From: Nitrospira sp. ND1
GTDB taxonomy: Bacteria; Nitrospirota; Nitrospiria; Nitrospirales; Nitrospiraceae
NCBI RefSeq assembly: GCF_900170025.1
Contig: NZ_FWEX01000006.1
Location: forward strand, 576,501-640,500
DNA: 64,000 bases
Direction: 5' to 3'
The notes under the pieces were generated by a model, which saw nothing but the letters and a program-made list of their open reading frames with translations, did no database searches and was not told where the DNA came from. The position numbers and the translations under genes are program-made. Positions 24,078 through 33,435 of the stretch are shown in pieces (the stretch's first letter is position 1; the number at the start of each line of letters is the position of its first letter).

Positions 24078-24163
24078 TGGTGGGCAGGCAAGGATTCGAA
24101 CCTTGGAAGCCATAAGGCAGCAGATTTACAGTCTGCCCCCTTTGTCCACTTGGGTACCTGCCC
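24078..24163 (-). tRNA. tRNA-Tyr (GTA)
   Basis: Minus-strand class II tRNA of 86 nt: acceptor GGGCAGG with CCTGCCC, anticodon stem GCAGA/TCTGC with loop CTGTAAA (anticodon GTA), a long variable arm (TGCCTTATGGCTTCC region), T arm AAGGTTCGAATCCTT, encoded 3' ACCA. First gene after the promoter at 24345-24373. Confidence 0.96.
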
Positions 24164-24344
24164 GCTAGGCACACGTTCCCAAACTCAAGCGAATATTATT
24201 TATTTCAAATAAATCCCGAACCAGAGCCACTTCATTCCCTGAAGAGAAGAATGAAAGTAAGCCCCACCATGCACAGCTCCCCAGCAAAACAACAGGGCTG
24301 GAGCGCTGATGAAATGAGGATTGACCTGGCTTCGAAAGCAGCCG

Positions 24345-24373
24345 ATTTTATTTGCGACGCGTTCCATTGTCAA
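24345..24373 (-). promoter_or_regulatory. Strong sigma-70 promoter of the tRNA-tuf-rpl-rpo superoperon
   Basis: Minus strand: TTGACA at 24373-24368, 17-nt spacer, TAAAAT at 24350-24345. About 180 nt of leader separates it from tRNA-Tyr; that leader (24164-24344) has an AT-rich stretch near 24190-24215 and no gene I can see. It is the only strong promoter I find ahead of the cluster. Confidence 0.82.
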
Positions 24374-24400
24374 GGGGGTATGTTCTATGCAGGAACAAAT

Positions 24401-25336
24401 CTACGATGCGGCAGGAGCCTCACAGGCTCCACGGGAGGCAGGAACAACCCTCCCGCGCGTCAATACCTGATCAGCCTGGCGAGTCATGTCCGCTGGACTA
24501 CCCAAAACTTCCTTCATGAGTAACAAGAGTTCCGGAGCAGACAGGCGAAAGTCCGGCGCCAGAAATCGCTTGCGTGCCATCGCCTTTTCACTTGGATCCT
24601 CCGGCTCGTAATATCCTCTCAGGCTTGCGTCCTGCTCCGCCTGACTGAGCCGGGCAATCCAAGCCGGCACGTTCAGCGACCGACCGGATGATCGAAGCTC
24701 ACGCGCTCCCTTCCTCTCCACTTCCAGTTGGGTCCAGATCGCCCATCCCACAAACACCGCCCAGGTTTCATTCAACGCTTCCCACGACTCCGCCTCGCTG
24801 AGAAAGCGCTCCTCTTTCAAATCTTTCTTTTGGAGCACCGGCGTGATGAGGACCTGCTGATAGCGACACCGTTGCTGCTCGCGGGCGAACGCCATAAACG
24901 ACGCGTGGGCGGCTGACGGCGCACGCTCCTGCTCGAGAAAATCCATGTAGGCATGAAACAGTTCGTGATAGAGCGTTTCCAACTCCTTGTGCGTCAACCG
25001 CGCCAATGGACGCAGAGCCCTCCCCGCCGCATTCAGGGAGAGCGATCGATCCAACACCATTCGATGCTCGACCGGGTGATACTCCGCGGCAAACGCGTGC
25101 AGATCCTCAAACTCAAACGCCACAAACTGCGCTGGAATTTGTTCCAGGAACCGAGTAGGAAGATGGAGGGCTTTCGCTTCCGCCATCAATGCGCCCCAGA
25201 GGCGCGAAGAGTCCGAAGATGGCGCGGCCGTCTCTGCGCTGGCCTGGCCGAAGATCAGAAGTCCCAGCACCAGCCCCGCGGCCATCGTGGGCAGCACAGC
25301 TCGGAACCAACCGTTATAGACGAGCACCGGACGCAT
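24401..25336 (-). CDS. Secreted protein with HExxH metallopeptidase-like motif
   Basis: A protein of about 311 residues from ATG at 25336, opening with a signal-peptide-like segment (hydrophobic AVLPTMAAGLVLGLLIFGQASA). The middle carries ETLYHELFHAYMDFLEQ: an HExxH zinc-site motif with a downstream Asp/Glu, preceded by hydrophobic residues as in zincin helices. The rest is unlike any family I recognise. The substrate is unknown; peptidase activity is inferred only from the motif. A TTG start at 25369 would add 11 residues. It lies downstream of the helicase gene on the same strand, with a 66-nt gap. Confidence 0.7.
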   Translation of the reverse strand: MRPVLVYNGWFRAVLPTMAAGLVLGLLIFGQASAETAAPSSDSSRLWGALMAEAKALHLPTRFLEQIPAQFVAFEFEDLHAFAAEYHPVEHRMVLDRSLSLNAAGRALRPLARLTHKELETLYHELFHAYMDFLEQERAPSAAHASFMAFAREQQRCRYQQVLITPVLQKKDLKEERFLSEAESWEALNETWAVFVGWAIWTQLEVERKGARELRSSGRSLNVPAWIARLSQAEQDASLRGYYEPEDPSEKAMARKRFLAPDFRLSAPELLLLMKEVLGSPADMTRQADQVLTRGRVVPASRGACEAPAAS

Positions 25337-25402
25337 GATGATCTTGAATCGTAGAATGGAGTACGGCAACCCAACCAGAGTTATACGGTGGGAACGATCG
25401 AC

Positions 25403-27487
25403 CTAGACGTACCGGTCATGCTCGTGCCCCCACTCGTGCCCATGGCCCTCTTCGACCAGAGCCAACGTTTCAAACAGACGGGGCGACACGTGATCCAGGA
25501 ATCGCGATGGCTTGGATAACAACATGCCGGAACTCCGGTCATACACATTGATCGGATAGGTCAAAAACAGGTAGCGCTTCGCCCGAGTCACCGCGACATA
25601 CAATAACCGCCGCTCCTCGTCCAACTCTTCATCCGTATTGAATGCGAAGACCGAGGGGAACTTCCCATCCACCACCCATAACAAAAATACGCACTGCCAC
25701 TCCAGCCCCTTCGCCGAATGAATCGTCGACAGCACCACCTGCTCGTCGTCGCGCCCCGCAGGTTCCACACCCACCGCACTGCCATCCGGCGGGGCCAGCG
25801 CTAAATCAGAGAGGAACTCTGTCAGGCTGGGGTAACTCTCCGCGATGGTATGCAAATGGTCCAGATCCCGGATCCGCTTGGGATAGTCATCATGATGATC
25901 TTTCAGGATCGGCAGATAATACTCATAGACCCGGTTGACCTGCTCGGTCGGGCTCAGATCATCACTCTTCGACAGGTTGTCGAGCACCAGCGCCAGCTCC
26001 TTCAACCCCTTGCCCGAGCGGCCGCTACTGTCCCACAGCACCTGATACGGATCGTTCACCCTCACCATGGCCGCCACCAGATCCTGCGCCTTCTTGGGAC
26101 CGACCCCTTCGACCAGCATGAGCACGCGATGCCAACTGACCGCATCCTGAGGATTCACGACCACCCGCAAATGGGCCAGGAGATCCTTCACATGTGCCGC
26201 CTCAATGAACTTGATTCCTCCCCGCTTCACGAACGGCAAGCCGCAGCGCGACAGCTCAATTTCCAGATCGAAGGAGTGAAAGCTGGAGCGAAAGAGCACG
26301 GCAATCTCACTGAGCGGCACGCCTTCTTCGCGCAGTTCCAGGATTTTTTGCGCCACAAATCGAGACTGCGCATTCTCCCCGGCCGCCTCCACCAGCGCCG
26401 GCAGAGGCCCGTCCAACTTACGCGTGAACAGATGTTTCGTATATTTCTCAGGGGCTTCCTGAATGATCTCGTTGGCCAGGCTGAGAATCGGTTGCGTGCT
26501 GCGGTAATTTTCCTCCAGTTTATAGATCTTGGCGCCGGGGAACCAGGAGGGAAACTCCATGATGTTGCGGAACGTCGCACCGCGGAACGCATAGATGGAC
26601 TGTGAATCGTCACCCACGACCATGACGTTGTCGTGAGTAGCCGCCAGCTTTCGAATGAGTTCCGCCTGCAGCCGATTCGTGTCCTGATACTCATCCACTA
26701 GGATGTAGCGGAATTGTTGCGAGACGGTCCGCCGGATGGGTTCGTCCTTGGTCAACAAGTCCCGCAACAGCACCAGGAGATCGTCATAATCAAGCAACTG
26801 GCGCTGGCGCTTCGCAGCCTGATAGGCACGCTGGAGCTTCCCCAGCGCCTCCAGATGGTCCGCAAAGTGGGAAAACTCGTCGAGGACAATCTCTTCCAAT
26901 CCTCGCAACGTGTTCTCACACTTGCTGTAAATCTCCGCAATGGTTCCCTTGCGAGGGAATCGCTTATCTTTTTCGTTCAGGCCCAATTGGGCGCGCAAGA
27001 GGGCGATCAGATCTTCGGCATCGCCGCGATCCATAATCGTAAAGCCCGGTTCGATCCCGAGGACTCGCCCATGGCGCCGCAGCAGCATGTTGGCGACCGA
27101 GTGAAAGGTACCGCCACAGACTCGCTGGCTACGCGATCCGATCAAAGCGCCGACTCGCTCCAGCATCTCCTCAGAAGACTTCCTAGTGAAGGTCAGCAGC
27201 AAAATGTGCGAGGGATCCACCCCGGAATCGATCAGATAGGCGACGCGATGCACGAGCGTCCGCGTTTTGCCGCTTCCGGCACCGGCAATGACCAGCGCAG
27301 GGCCATCGGCCGCCGTCACGGCCGCATACTGCTGCGCGTTCAACTCCTTGGCATAATCCAACGAGAACTTCCGGACGTGGTCTTGATCCGGAGTCCGTTT
27401 CAGAATGTAGGGCTTACTCTCTCGGTCCATGTTGGCATCCGACTGGGCAGTGAGGCTCATGACGGGAGCGGTCGCGCTGTATAACAT
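25403..27487 (-). CDS. UvrD/Rep-family ATP-dependent DNA helicase
   Basis: A 694-residue SF1 3'-5' helicase of the UvrD/PcrA/Rep type. Walker A AGAGSGKT at 68-75 after the Q-motif LNAQQYAAV, motif Ia TFTRKSSEEM, Walker B VDEYQDTN, motif III GDDSQSIYAFRGA, motif IV ENYRST, motif V STIHSAKGLEW and motif VI VAVTRAKRYLFLTYP. Shorter than UvrD by loss of much of the C-terminal tail; it ends in a His/Glu-rich tail (HGHEWGHEHD), a possible metal-binding oddity. The first 20 residues may be untranslated since further Mets occur at 10 and 20. Likely role: repair or replication-fork processing. Confidence 0.93.
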   Translation of the reverse strand: MLYSATAPVMSLTAQSDANMDRESKPYILKRTPDQDHVRKFSLDYAKELNAQQYAAVTAADGPALVIAGAGSGKTRTLVHRVAYLIDSGVDPSHILLLTFTRKSSEEMLERVGALIGSRSQRVCGGTFHSVANMLLRRHGRVLGIEPGFTIMDRGDAEDLIALLRAQLGLNEKDKRFPRKGTIAEIYSKCENTLRGLEEIVLDEFSHFADHLEALGKLQRAYQAAKRQRQLLDYDDLLVLLRDLLTKDEPIRRTVSQQFRYILVDEYQDTNRLQAELIRKLAATHDNVMVVGDDSQSIYAFRGATFRNIMEFPSWFPGAKIYKLEENYRSTQPILSLANEIIQEAPEKYTKHLFTRKLDGPLPALVEAAGENAQSRFVAQKILELREEGVPLSEIAVLFRSSFHSFDLEIELSRCGLPFVKRGGIKFIEAAHVKDLLAHLRVVVNPQDAVSWHRVLMLVEGVGPKKAQDLVAAMVRVNDPYQVLWDSSGRSGKGLKELALVLDNLSKSDDLSPTEQVNRVYEYYLPILKDHHDDYPKRIRDLDHLHTIAESYPSLTEFLSDLALAPPDGSAVGVEPAGRDDEQVVLSTIHSAKGLEWQCVFLLWVVDGKFPSVFAFNTDEELDEERRLLYVAVTRAKRYLFLTYPINVYDRSSGMLLSKPSRFLDHVSPRLFETLALVEEGHGHEWGHEHDRYV

Positions 27488-27608
27488 ACCACCGGAGACC
27501 TTGCAACGACACAGTTCGTGAGTCGCTTGCTCCGATCGCGTCCATCGAGATCAACACTTGGACCTTCAAATTGAGTTGTATATAATGCCGGACCAGCAGG
27601 GGACTTTT

Positions 27609-28445
27609 ATGACGACCAGACCGCATTCGTTCGCTCAACAGATCCAAACCGTGGCGGAGCTCATGCTCGCGGTCGCGGGAGAGTCCGTCTCCGTGATCAA
27701 ACGGGCGGCTCCGGAACAGGCCTTAAAGCTCAAACACCAGGATGAGTGGACCATTTACCTTGAATTCCTGCGCGTCATGTTTAACCTGACCGACCGCGTG
27801 TCAGCGCTCCACATCCCGCTCAAGGAGCAACCGCAATTCATGGACGAGTTGACCGACACGGTCATCGACCAACTCAAGAAAGCCCTGGAACCGGCCTTCG
27901 GTGCCGGCAGCGACCAGACGGAAATCGTACTGACCATCGGAACGGCCGTGGCCGAAAGCCGACAGACCTATGAGCGCTACCGGTTTCTCGTGACGGAAGA
28001 CAGCCCGGCGAAGAACGACATGTACCGGGATTTCAGTGATCGCGTCGCCCGTGCGGTCGGAGTTCCACGCAGTCCGGGTGTGACCGCCGCGGCCACGCTC
28101 TGTGTCAGCGCCGTCATTCCGGCCCTCATCGGGATTTTCGAAGGGCAAGCGCCGCCCGTCGCCGCCGATGCGGCAGCCAACCCGGCCACGGCTGGGGGAA
28201 GCAGCGCGCCTCGGGGAGCCACCGGCGCCGATATTAAGCTGGTGAGTGTCATGTCGAGCATCAAAGGCGAGGAGGTCGAGACGCGATGGGGGCTCCATCC
28301 GCGTTTCCGCCAGGACCTGACGCAAGAGGAGGCGAAACAACTGACGACGACCATGAATCGAGTCGCCAAAATTCTCGGAGAGCGCTACGCCACCGTCGCC
28401 TTTTCTGACCAATGGGCATCCTGGCACAAAGCCGGACACGCCTGA
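27609..28445 (+). CDS. Conserved-looking protein of unknown function
   Basis: A 278-residue protein from ATG at 27609 behind GGGG; a TTG at 27558 is less likely. The N-terminal two thirds look helical and soluble (FAQQIQTVAELMLAVAGE, TIYLEFLRVMFNLTDRVSAL), then a short hydrophobic stretch (VTAAATLCVSAVIPALIGIF), an Ala/Gly/Pro-rich linker and a C-terminal segment. No signal peptide or known motif. It is divergent from the helicase and 69 nt upstream of glgP. A long reading frame on the opposite strand is judged a shadow. Confidence 0.7.
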   Translation: MTTRPHSFAQQIQTVAELMLAVAGESVSVIKRAAPEQALKLKHQDEWTIYLEFLRVMFNLTDRVSALHIPLKEQPQFMDELTDTVIDQLKKALEPAFGAGSDQTEIVLTIGTAVAESRQTYERYRFLVTEDSPAKNDMYRDFSDRVARAVGVPRSPGVTAAATLCVSAVIPALIGIFEGQAPPVAADAAANPATAGGSSAPRGATGADIKLVSVMSSIKGEEVETRWGLHPRFRQDLTQEEAKQLTTTMNRVAKILGERYATVAFSDQWASWHKAGHA

Positions 28446-28514
28446 CGCAGCATTCAGGAAACGGGACAACACAGTCCCCTTCCTCACCCATCGATCACAT
28501 TCCACGGAGGCGTC

Positions 28515-30674
28515 GTGCAAGCACCCGACCACATACAACCCCCTCAAGATACGGTTCCCCAAAGCCTGCATCGACTCGGTGAACTGGCCCGCAATCTCTG
28601 GTGGAGTTGGAATCAACCGGCACGTCAGCTGTTTGAGTCCATCGACCCTACACTCTGGTTCCTCACCCATCACAACCCGGTCCAGCTGCTCTCCGGCGTG
28701 AAACCTGAACGCTTTGTAACCTTGGCCGGCGATCCGAATTTCGTCCGGCAATACTCCGCGGTGTTACGCGCCTTCGACGAATATCTGAGTAATAAGAACA
28801 CCTGGGCGGCGACGGAGTTCTCCGCACTCCAGAATTCTCCCATCGCCTACTTTTCGGCCGAGTTCGGACTCCACATTTCTATTCCAATCTATAGCGGCGG
28901 ACTCGGCATTCTTGCCGGAGACCATTGCAAAGAAGCCAGCGACTTGGGCATTCCTCTCGTCGGCATCGGCTTCATGTACCCGCAAGGATATTTCAAGCAG
29001 CGTATCAACCCGGAAGGATGGCAGGAAGCCACCTACGCCCCCTTCAATCGATACGATTCGCCGATTCACCAGGCGATGACGCCGACGGGGATCCCCTGCT
29101 CCATCAAGGTCGAGATCGGCCACCGCCAGGTTACGGTGCTGGTGTGGCAAGTACGTAACGGACGAATGTCCCTCTATCTCATCGATACCGATGTGCCGGA
29201 AAACACGCCCGAAGATCGCGCCCTCTCCGCGAGGCTCTACGGTGGAGACCAGGAAATCAGGCTCTGTCAGGAGTTTCTGCTCGGGATCGGCGGCGTGCGG
29301 ATCTTGCGCGCCCTGGGCATCAATCCCGCGGTCTGGCATTGCAATGAAGGCCATTCGGCCTTCCTGACCGTAGAACGCATCCGGGAATTCGTCACCACCG
29401 GACACAGTCATGCTGAAGCGAGTGACCTGGTTCGACAGAGCACCGTCTTCACCACCCACACCCCCGTTCCGGCCGGGCACGATATTTTTCCGTTTCACCT
29501 GATGGATCGCTACTTCAGCAATTATTGGGGCCAACTCGGACTCTCCAGAGAAGAGTTCCTACGCCTGGGCGAAACGCCGGAAAACGCAGGACACGGCTTC
29601 AACATGACCGCCCTTGCGATGCGGCTGTCGGCCCACGTCAACGGCGTGAGCCGCGAGCACGGGCGAGTCTCTCGACAAATGTGGCAACACTTGTGGCCTG
29701 GCCTGGCGCAGGACCTCGTCCCTATCCGCAGCCTCACCAACGGCATCCACGCGCCCACCTGGATCTCCCCGGAGTCGAACTCCCTCTATGCCAAATATCT
29801 CAGCCCTGACTGGGCGGAACGGGTCGATGACCCCACCATTTGGCAACGGGTCACGGACCTGCCGGATGACGCTCTTTGGGCCGTTCGACAAACAACGCGA
29901 CGCAAACTGATGCGGTTTATTCGCGAGCGCGCGCGGGACGGCTGGATTCGCGGCCATCTCCAGCCCATGCAAGCGATCGCCAGGGGAACGCTGCTGGACC
30001 CGGAAGCCCTCACGATCGGATTTGCCAGACGGTTCGCGACCTACAAACGTGCGACACTCCTCTTCCGCGATCTCGACCGACTCAAACAGTTGCTCCACAA
30101 TCGGTGGCGGCCCGTCCAGATCGTGTTTGCAGGCAAAGCGCACCCGGCCGACGAACCTGGGCGCTACTTCATTCACGAGGTGCTGAGTTTCTGCAACGAT
30201 CACAAACTCGGTGGTCACGTCGCTTTCCTCGAAGACTATGACATGCATATGGCAAAGTACCTGGTGCAAGGCGTCGATATCTGGCTGAACACTCCGAGAG
30301 CCCCACTCGAGGCGAGCGGGACCAGCGGCCAAAAGGCCGCGCTCAACGGCGTGATTAACCTCAGTGTCCTCGATGGTTGGTGGCAGGAGGGGTACAACGG
30401 CGCCAACGGATGGGGCATTCAACCCCTGCCTGAGGGATCGGACACCCAGGCGCAGGACGCTCACGATGCGGAGCAATTGTTCCGGTTGTTGGAACAGGAG
30501 GTCGTACCGCTGTTCTACCAACGCGACTTGGATGGCATTCCACGCGGATGGCTCCAGATTGTTAAGGAGAGCATCAAAACCGTCGCCCCCCGCTTCTGCA
30601 CCAAACGGATGGTCAAGGAATACATGAGGCAGCTGTATGCACCGGCCACCGCGCGCACCCCGAACAAGTGGTAG
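28515..30674 (+). CDS. glgP: Alpha-glucan (glycogen/maltodextrin) phosphorylase
   Basis: A 719-residue GT35 phosphorylase that releases glucose-1-phosphate from alpha-1,4-glucans with PLP. It is the short bacterial/archaeal type: N-terminal LGELARNLWWSWNQPARQLFE (the typical DUF3417-like opening), IAYFSAEFGLHISIPIYSGGLGILAGDH, WHCNEGHSAFLTVERIRE, FARRFATYKRA, and the PLP-lysine region EASGTSGQKAALNG (Lys near 606) followed by DGWW. GTG start with GGAGG 5 nt upstream. With malQ at 55161 it forms glycogen turnover capacity. Confidence 0.95.
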   Translation: MQAPDHIQPPQDTVPQSLHRLGELARNLWWSWNQPARQLFESIDPTLWFLTHHNPVQLLSGVKPERFVTLAGDPNFVRQYSAVLRAFDEYLSNKNTWAATEFSALQNSPIAYFSAEFGLHISIPIYSGGLGILAGDHCKEASDLGIPLVGIGFMYPQGYFKQRINPEGWQEATYAPFNRYDSPIHQAMTPTGIPCSIKVEIGHRQVTVLVWQVRNGRMSLYLIDTDVPENTPEDRALSARLYGGDQEIRLCQEFLLGIGGVRILRALGINPAVWHCNEGHSAFLTVERIREFVTTGHSHAEASDLVRQSTVFTTHTPVPAGHDIFPFHLMDRYFSNYWGQLGLSREEFLRLGETPENAGHGFNMTALAMRLSAHVNGVSREHGRVSRQMWQHLWPGLAQDLVPIRSLTNGIHAPTWISPESNSLYAKYLSPDWAERVDDPTIWQRVTDLPDDALWAVRQTTRRKLMRFIRERARDGWIRGHLQPMQAIARGTLLDPEALTIGFARRFATYKRATLLFRDLDRLKQLLHNRWRPVQIVFAGKAHPADEPGRYFIHEVLSFCNDHKLGGHVAFLEDYDMHMAKYLVQGVDIWLNTPRAPLEASGTSGQKAALNGVINLSVLDGWWQEGYNGANGWGIQPLPEGSDTQAQDAHDAEQLFRLLEQEVVPLFYQRDLDGIPRGWLQIVKESIKTVAPRFCTKRMVKEYMRQLYAPATARTPNKW

Positions 30675-30675
30675 C

Positions 30676-32082
30676 ATGACCGGGCCTGGGCCGGAGCTCG
30701 CTCGAGTGCGCCGACACACGACCTGGGTACTGCCAGTTGGGCTTGCGCTGCTTGCCTGGGCCATCCCGCATTCCGCAACGGCAGTCCCATCAGCGACCAA
30801 GCCCGCCGTCACCCCCGTCGAACGACAAGCCATGACGCTCTACCAGGCGGCTGAATACAGCCGCGTGCTGGAGCTACTCCAGCAGATACCCGCTGGCCAG
30901 CAACCAGCGTTGGAACTCCTGCGTTATGGCATTCTGAGTCATCTCAAACTTGGTAAGCCTGAGGAAGCGTGGAAGCTCTACACCAAACTCGTTGCGGACA
31001 ATCGTCCAGACGAACCAGCCGTATTGCGGGACATTGCACGAAGCTTTATTGTGACTCGTGTCCGTGATACTCAGGAACATATCCGCATTGCTGCCTATAC
31101 GGCGCTGGCGGAAATGGGCGAAAGCGACACGTTACCGATACTCGAAGACGGCCTGTTGGATTCATCGGCGCTCGTCCGCGCTCGCGCAGCCGAAGCCATT
31201 GGACGAGCCGGCCTGGCCGGACGCTCCTCTGCGCTCAAACGAGCGCTGCGCGACGAGGCGCCCGGAGTTCGCATTGCGGCAATCAATGCCCTCAGTGATG
31301 CCAAAGTCGCCGGCATAACGGATCAACTGACTGAAATCGCCCGCGTCGATGAGGGTCCGGAATCCATCTTTGCCTTCGCAGGATTGTACAAGCTTGGACG
31401 AACGGACGTCCTGACCGACATCTCCAATGCCGTCACGCTCCCCGACCCTGAGGTGCGCATGGCAGCACTGGGTGTGCTCGGACGATTGCGTCGACCTGCC
31501 AGCCTGTCGATCTTGAGCCAAGCCGTCTACGATCCCCATCCTGCCGTCCGTGCCTTCGCAGCGGGGGCTCTAGGAGAATTCGGTAGCACCGACGGGATCG
31601 CTCCACTGACACACGCTCTGAGTGATGAGAATCCGCGCGTCCGCAGTGTCGCCGCTTCCAGTATCGGTCGACTTGGCGCCACTGAAACTCGTAGCGTTGT
31701 CCAACCGCTATTGCGAGACCCCGATGAGCATGTTCGTATCAGCGCCGTCGAAGCTCTCCTCCGACTCGGTGATGCCAGTGCAGTTCTGAATGCCGCAGAC
31801 CTCGCCCGACATCCCGATCCCTCCGTACGTGGGGGTGCTGCGCATGCCCTGGCGGCCGCCACCACCCCCAATGCCCTGACCGTGCTCGAAAGCTTACTTC
31901 GAGACCAGCAGCCGCTCCCACGACTCATGGCCGCACGGGCGCTGGGCAAACTGCAACAGAAATCCCTCATCTCTCCACTTAAAACCGGCCTCCAAGATTC
32001 GGATCCCACGGTTCGGATAGCTTCAGCAGGAAGCCTTATCCACATATTGTCTCGAAAAGACAAACAAGGGAGCGCCCGCTAG
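30676..32082 (+). CDS. Secreted HEAT-repeat protein
   Basis: From ATG at 30676, one base after the glgP stop (TAG C ATG), giving 468 residues and probable coupling. A signal peptide (TWVLPVGLALLAWAIPHSATA) is followed by a TPR-like helical pair (YQAAEYSRVLELLQQIPAG, LSHLKLGKPEEAWKLYTKL) and then about ten HEAT/PBS-lyase-type repeats of roughly 31 residues, e.g. ALVRARAAEAIGRAG, PGVRIAAINALSDA, PAVRAFAAGALGEFG, PRVRSVAASSIGRLG. Such arrays bind proteins; the partner is unknown. Likely periplasmic. Confidence 0.85.
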   Translation: MTGPGPELARVRRHTTWVLPVGLALLAWAIPHSATAVPSATKPAVTPVERQAMTLYQAAEYSRVLELLQQIPAGQQPALELLRYGILSHLKLGKPEEAWKLYTKLVADNRPDEPAVLRDIARSFIVTRVRDTQEHIRIAAYTALAEMGESDTLPILEDGLLDSSALVRARAAEAIGRAGLAGRSSALKRALRDEAPGVRIAAINALSDAKVAGITDQLTEIARVDEGPESIFAFAGLYKLGRTDVLTDISNAVTLPDPEVRMAALGVLGRLRRPASLSILSQAVYDPHPAVRAFAAGALGEFGSTDGIAPLTHALSDENPRVRSVAASSIGRLGATETRSVVQPLLRDPDEHVRISAVEALLRLGDASAVLNAADLARHPDPSVRGGAAHALAAATTPNALTVLESLLRDQQPLPRLMAARALGKLQQKSLISPLKTGLQDSDPTVRIASAGSLIHILSRKDKQGSAR

Positions 32083-32097
32083 GGGCTGAGAATCAGT

Positions 32098-32532
32098 ATG
32101 CTCAGATTCATAGGGCTATTGATGCTACTAGCCCTCTCGTTCGGATTCGGATACCTCTGGGGCAAACAGCCGGCGAACAATCTTGAGCAAACGGTGCGGG
32201 ATTTCTCGCGGAATGTCGTGGATACCACCCTGGGAGTAGAACGGGATCTGCATCGCCGCCAAAGCCTCATCGACGCAAAATCCAAAGTAGTGCAAGCGAA
32301 GGCTGAACTTTACGACAAAAATACAACCAATGCTGCAAAGGAACTGGCAGCGGCTATCGACTCACTCGAGCTAGCCACCCGTGGGGGGAAACAAGTAGAT
32401 CCTAATGCTCAGGTCAAAGAGCTGGCAGGAAAAATCAGAGAACTTCGCTTGGAACTATCCCTCGGAAAGAAGGTTTCTGCTACGAAGCTCGACGACGTCC
32501 AAAAAGAACTAGACCTCCTGCTCCGCAAGTGA
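32098..32532 (+). CDS. Small membrane-anchored coiled-coil protein
   Basis: A 144-residue protein with one N-terminal membrane helix (FIGLLMLLALSFGFGYLWG) and a charged, heptad-like remainder (RRQSLIDAKSKVVQAKAELYDK, AKELAAAIDSLELA, VKELAGKIRELRLELS). No known domain. It starts 15 nt after the HEAT-repeat gene and is probably in its operon, so it may anchor or scaffold with it. The gene ends 8 nt from a convergent HEAT-repeat gene. Confidence 0.75.
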   Translation: MLRFIGLLMLLALSFGFGYLWGKQPANNLEQTVRDFSRNVVDTTLGVERDLHRRQSLIDAKSKVVQAKAELYDKNTTNAAKELAAAIDSLELATRGGKQVDPNAQVKELAGKIRELRLELSLGKKVSATKLDDVQKELDLLLRK

Positions 32533-32540
32533 AGCTGTCG

Positions 32541-33371
32541 TTAAACAGCGGCCGGTTGCTTCTTCCACTTTGCAAGAATACGCTCAACTCGCATCTTAAC
32601 CACCATATCACTGTCTTTCAGCAATGGCTTGATCGCTTCGCGACCACGCTCATCGCCGATAGCTTCAAGTGCCGCGGCAGCTGTCAGCCGAGTGAACCAG
32701 TCCTTATTCTGCAACATTTCAATCAGCGGATCGATGGCTTCGGGAGACTTAATCCGCCCCAACGCAATCACCGCTTGCTTCCGCACTAACTCTTCTTTGT
32801 CTTTCAACGCCTTGATCAAACCAGGCAGAGCCGGCTCACCAAGATTAACCAAGGCATCGGTGGCATCCTCCATGAACTCATCATTTCGGAGCTGTTGCAT
32901 CAGAGGCTCAAGCACCCGTTCATCACGAATTTTCCCCAGAGCCATGATTGCGGACTTCCGCACATCCCAATCTCTGAGCAACTTAAGCAACACCTCGACG
33001 GCAGGAGAACCGATCTGCCCGATCCCCTCAATCGCAACTTCCCGCACCTGCCAGTCACCATCGCGAAGAGCCGCAGCAAGCGGTTCGACGCAACGCTCAT
33101 CGCCCATTTCTCCCAGCGTGATTGCAGCTTCTCGCCTGACCACCCAATCAGGATCCTTGAGAAGATCGATTTGAATATCGATCTCGTCCTTGACCTGCTC
33201 CTCCTCAAGAACCACTTCCTGCAATGGATCAGTGAGGTCCTGGGCGCCTGCCGAAGAATCCAAGGAAGCAGCCAGTTGATCTGAGACCTGATCTGTCAAA
33301 GTCTCATCCTCAACCTGACTAATGGGGGAAACAGCCTGGGCCTGTTCTTCTTTTTCACCAGTGTGTTCCAT
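32541..33371 (-). CDS. Cytoplasmic HEAT-repeat protein
   Basis: A 276-residue protein with an acidic, disordered N-terminal 75 residues (no signal peptide) and then about six HEAT repeats: DPDWVVRREAAITLGEMGDER, GDWQVREVAIEGIGQIG, WDVRKSAIMALGKIRDER, DEFMEDATDALVNLG, EELVRKQAVIALGRIK, KDWFTRLTAAAALEAIGDER. The C-terminus is basic (RVERILAKWKKQ). The DER motif recurs at repeat ends. Function unknown; protein-protein docking is the usual role. Convergent with the upstream membrane protein gene. Confidence 0.85.
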   Translation of the reverse strand: MEHTGEKEEQAQAVSPISQVEDETLTDQVSDQLAASLDSSAGAQDLTDPLQEVVLEEEQVKDEIDIQIDLLKDPDWVVRREAAITLGEMGDERCVEPLAAALRDGDWQVREVAIEGIGQIGSPAVEVLLKLLRDWDVRKSAIMALGKIRDERVLEPLMQQLRNDEFMEDATDALVNLGEPALPGLIKALKDKEELVRKQAVIALGRIKSPEAIDPLIEMLQNKDWFTRLTAAAALEAIGDERGREAIKPLLKDSDMVVKMRVERILAKWKKQPAAV

Positions 33372-33435
33372 ATCAATGTTCCTTGTTCCGCAGAGGGGTG
33401 GGCGTGGCGATCAAATCCGTCAATCCCGCAACCGC

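Noticed and set aside
27801-28751. 316-codon minus-strand frame opposite the 27609-28445 gene
   Set aside because: Arg-rich composition, runs into glgP, no ribosome-binding site; the plus frame has a good start and lies well between its neighbours.
29559-30833. 424-codon minus-strand frame opposite glgP
   Set aside because: glgP carries all phosphorylase motifs over the same span; the other frame is a shadow.
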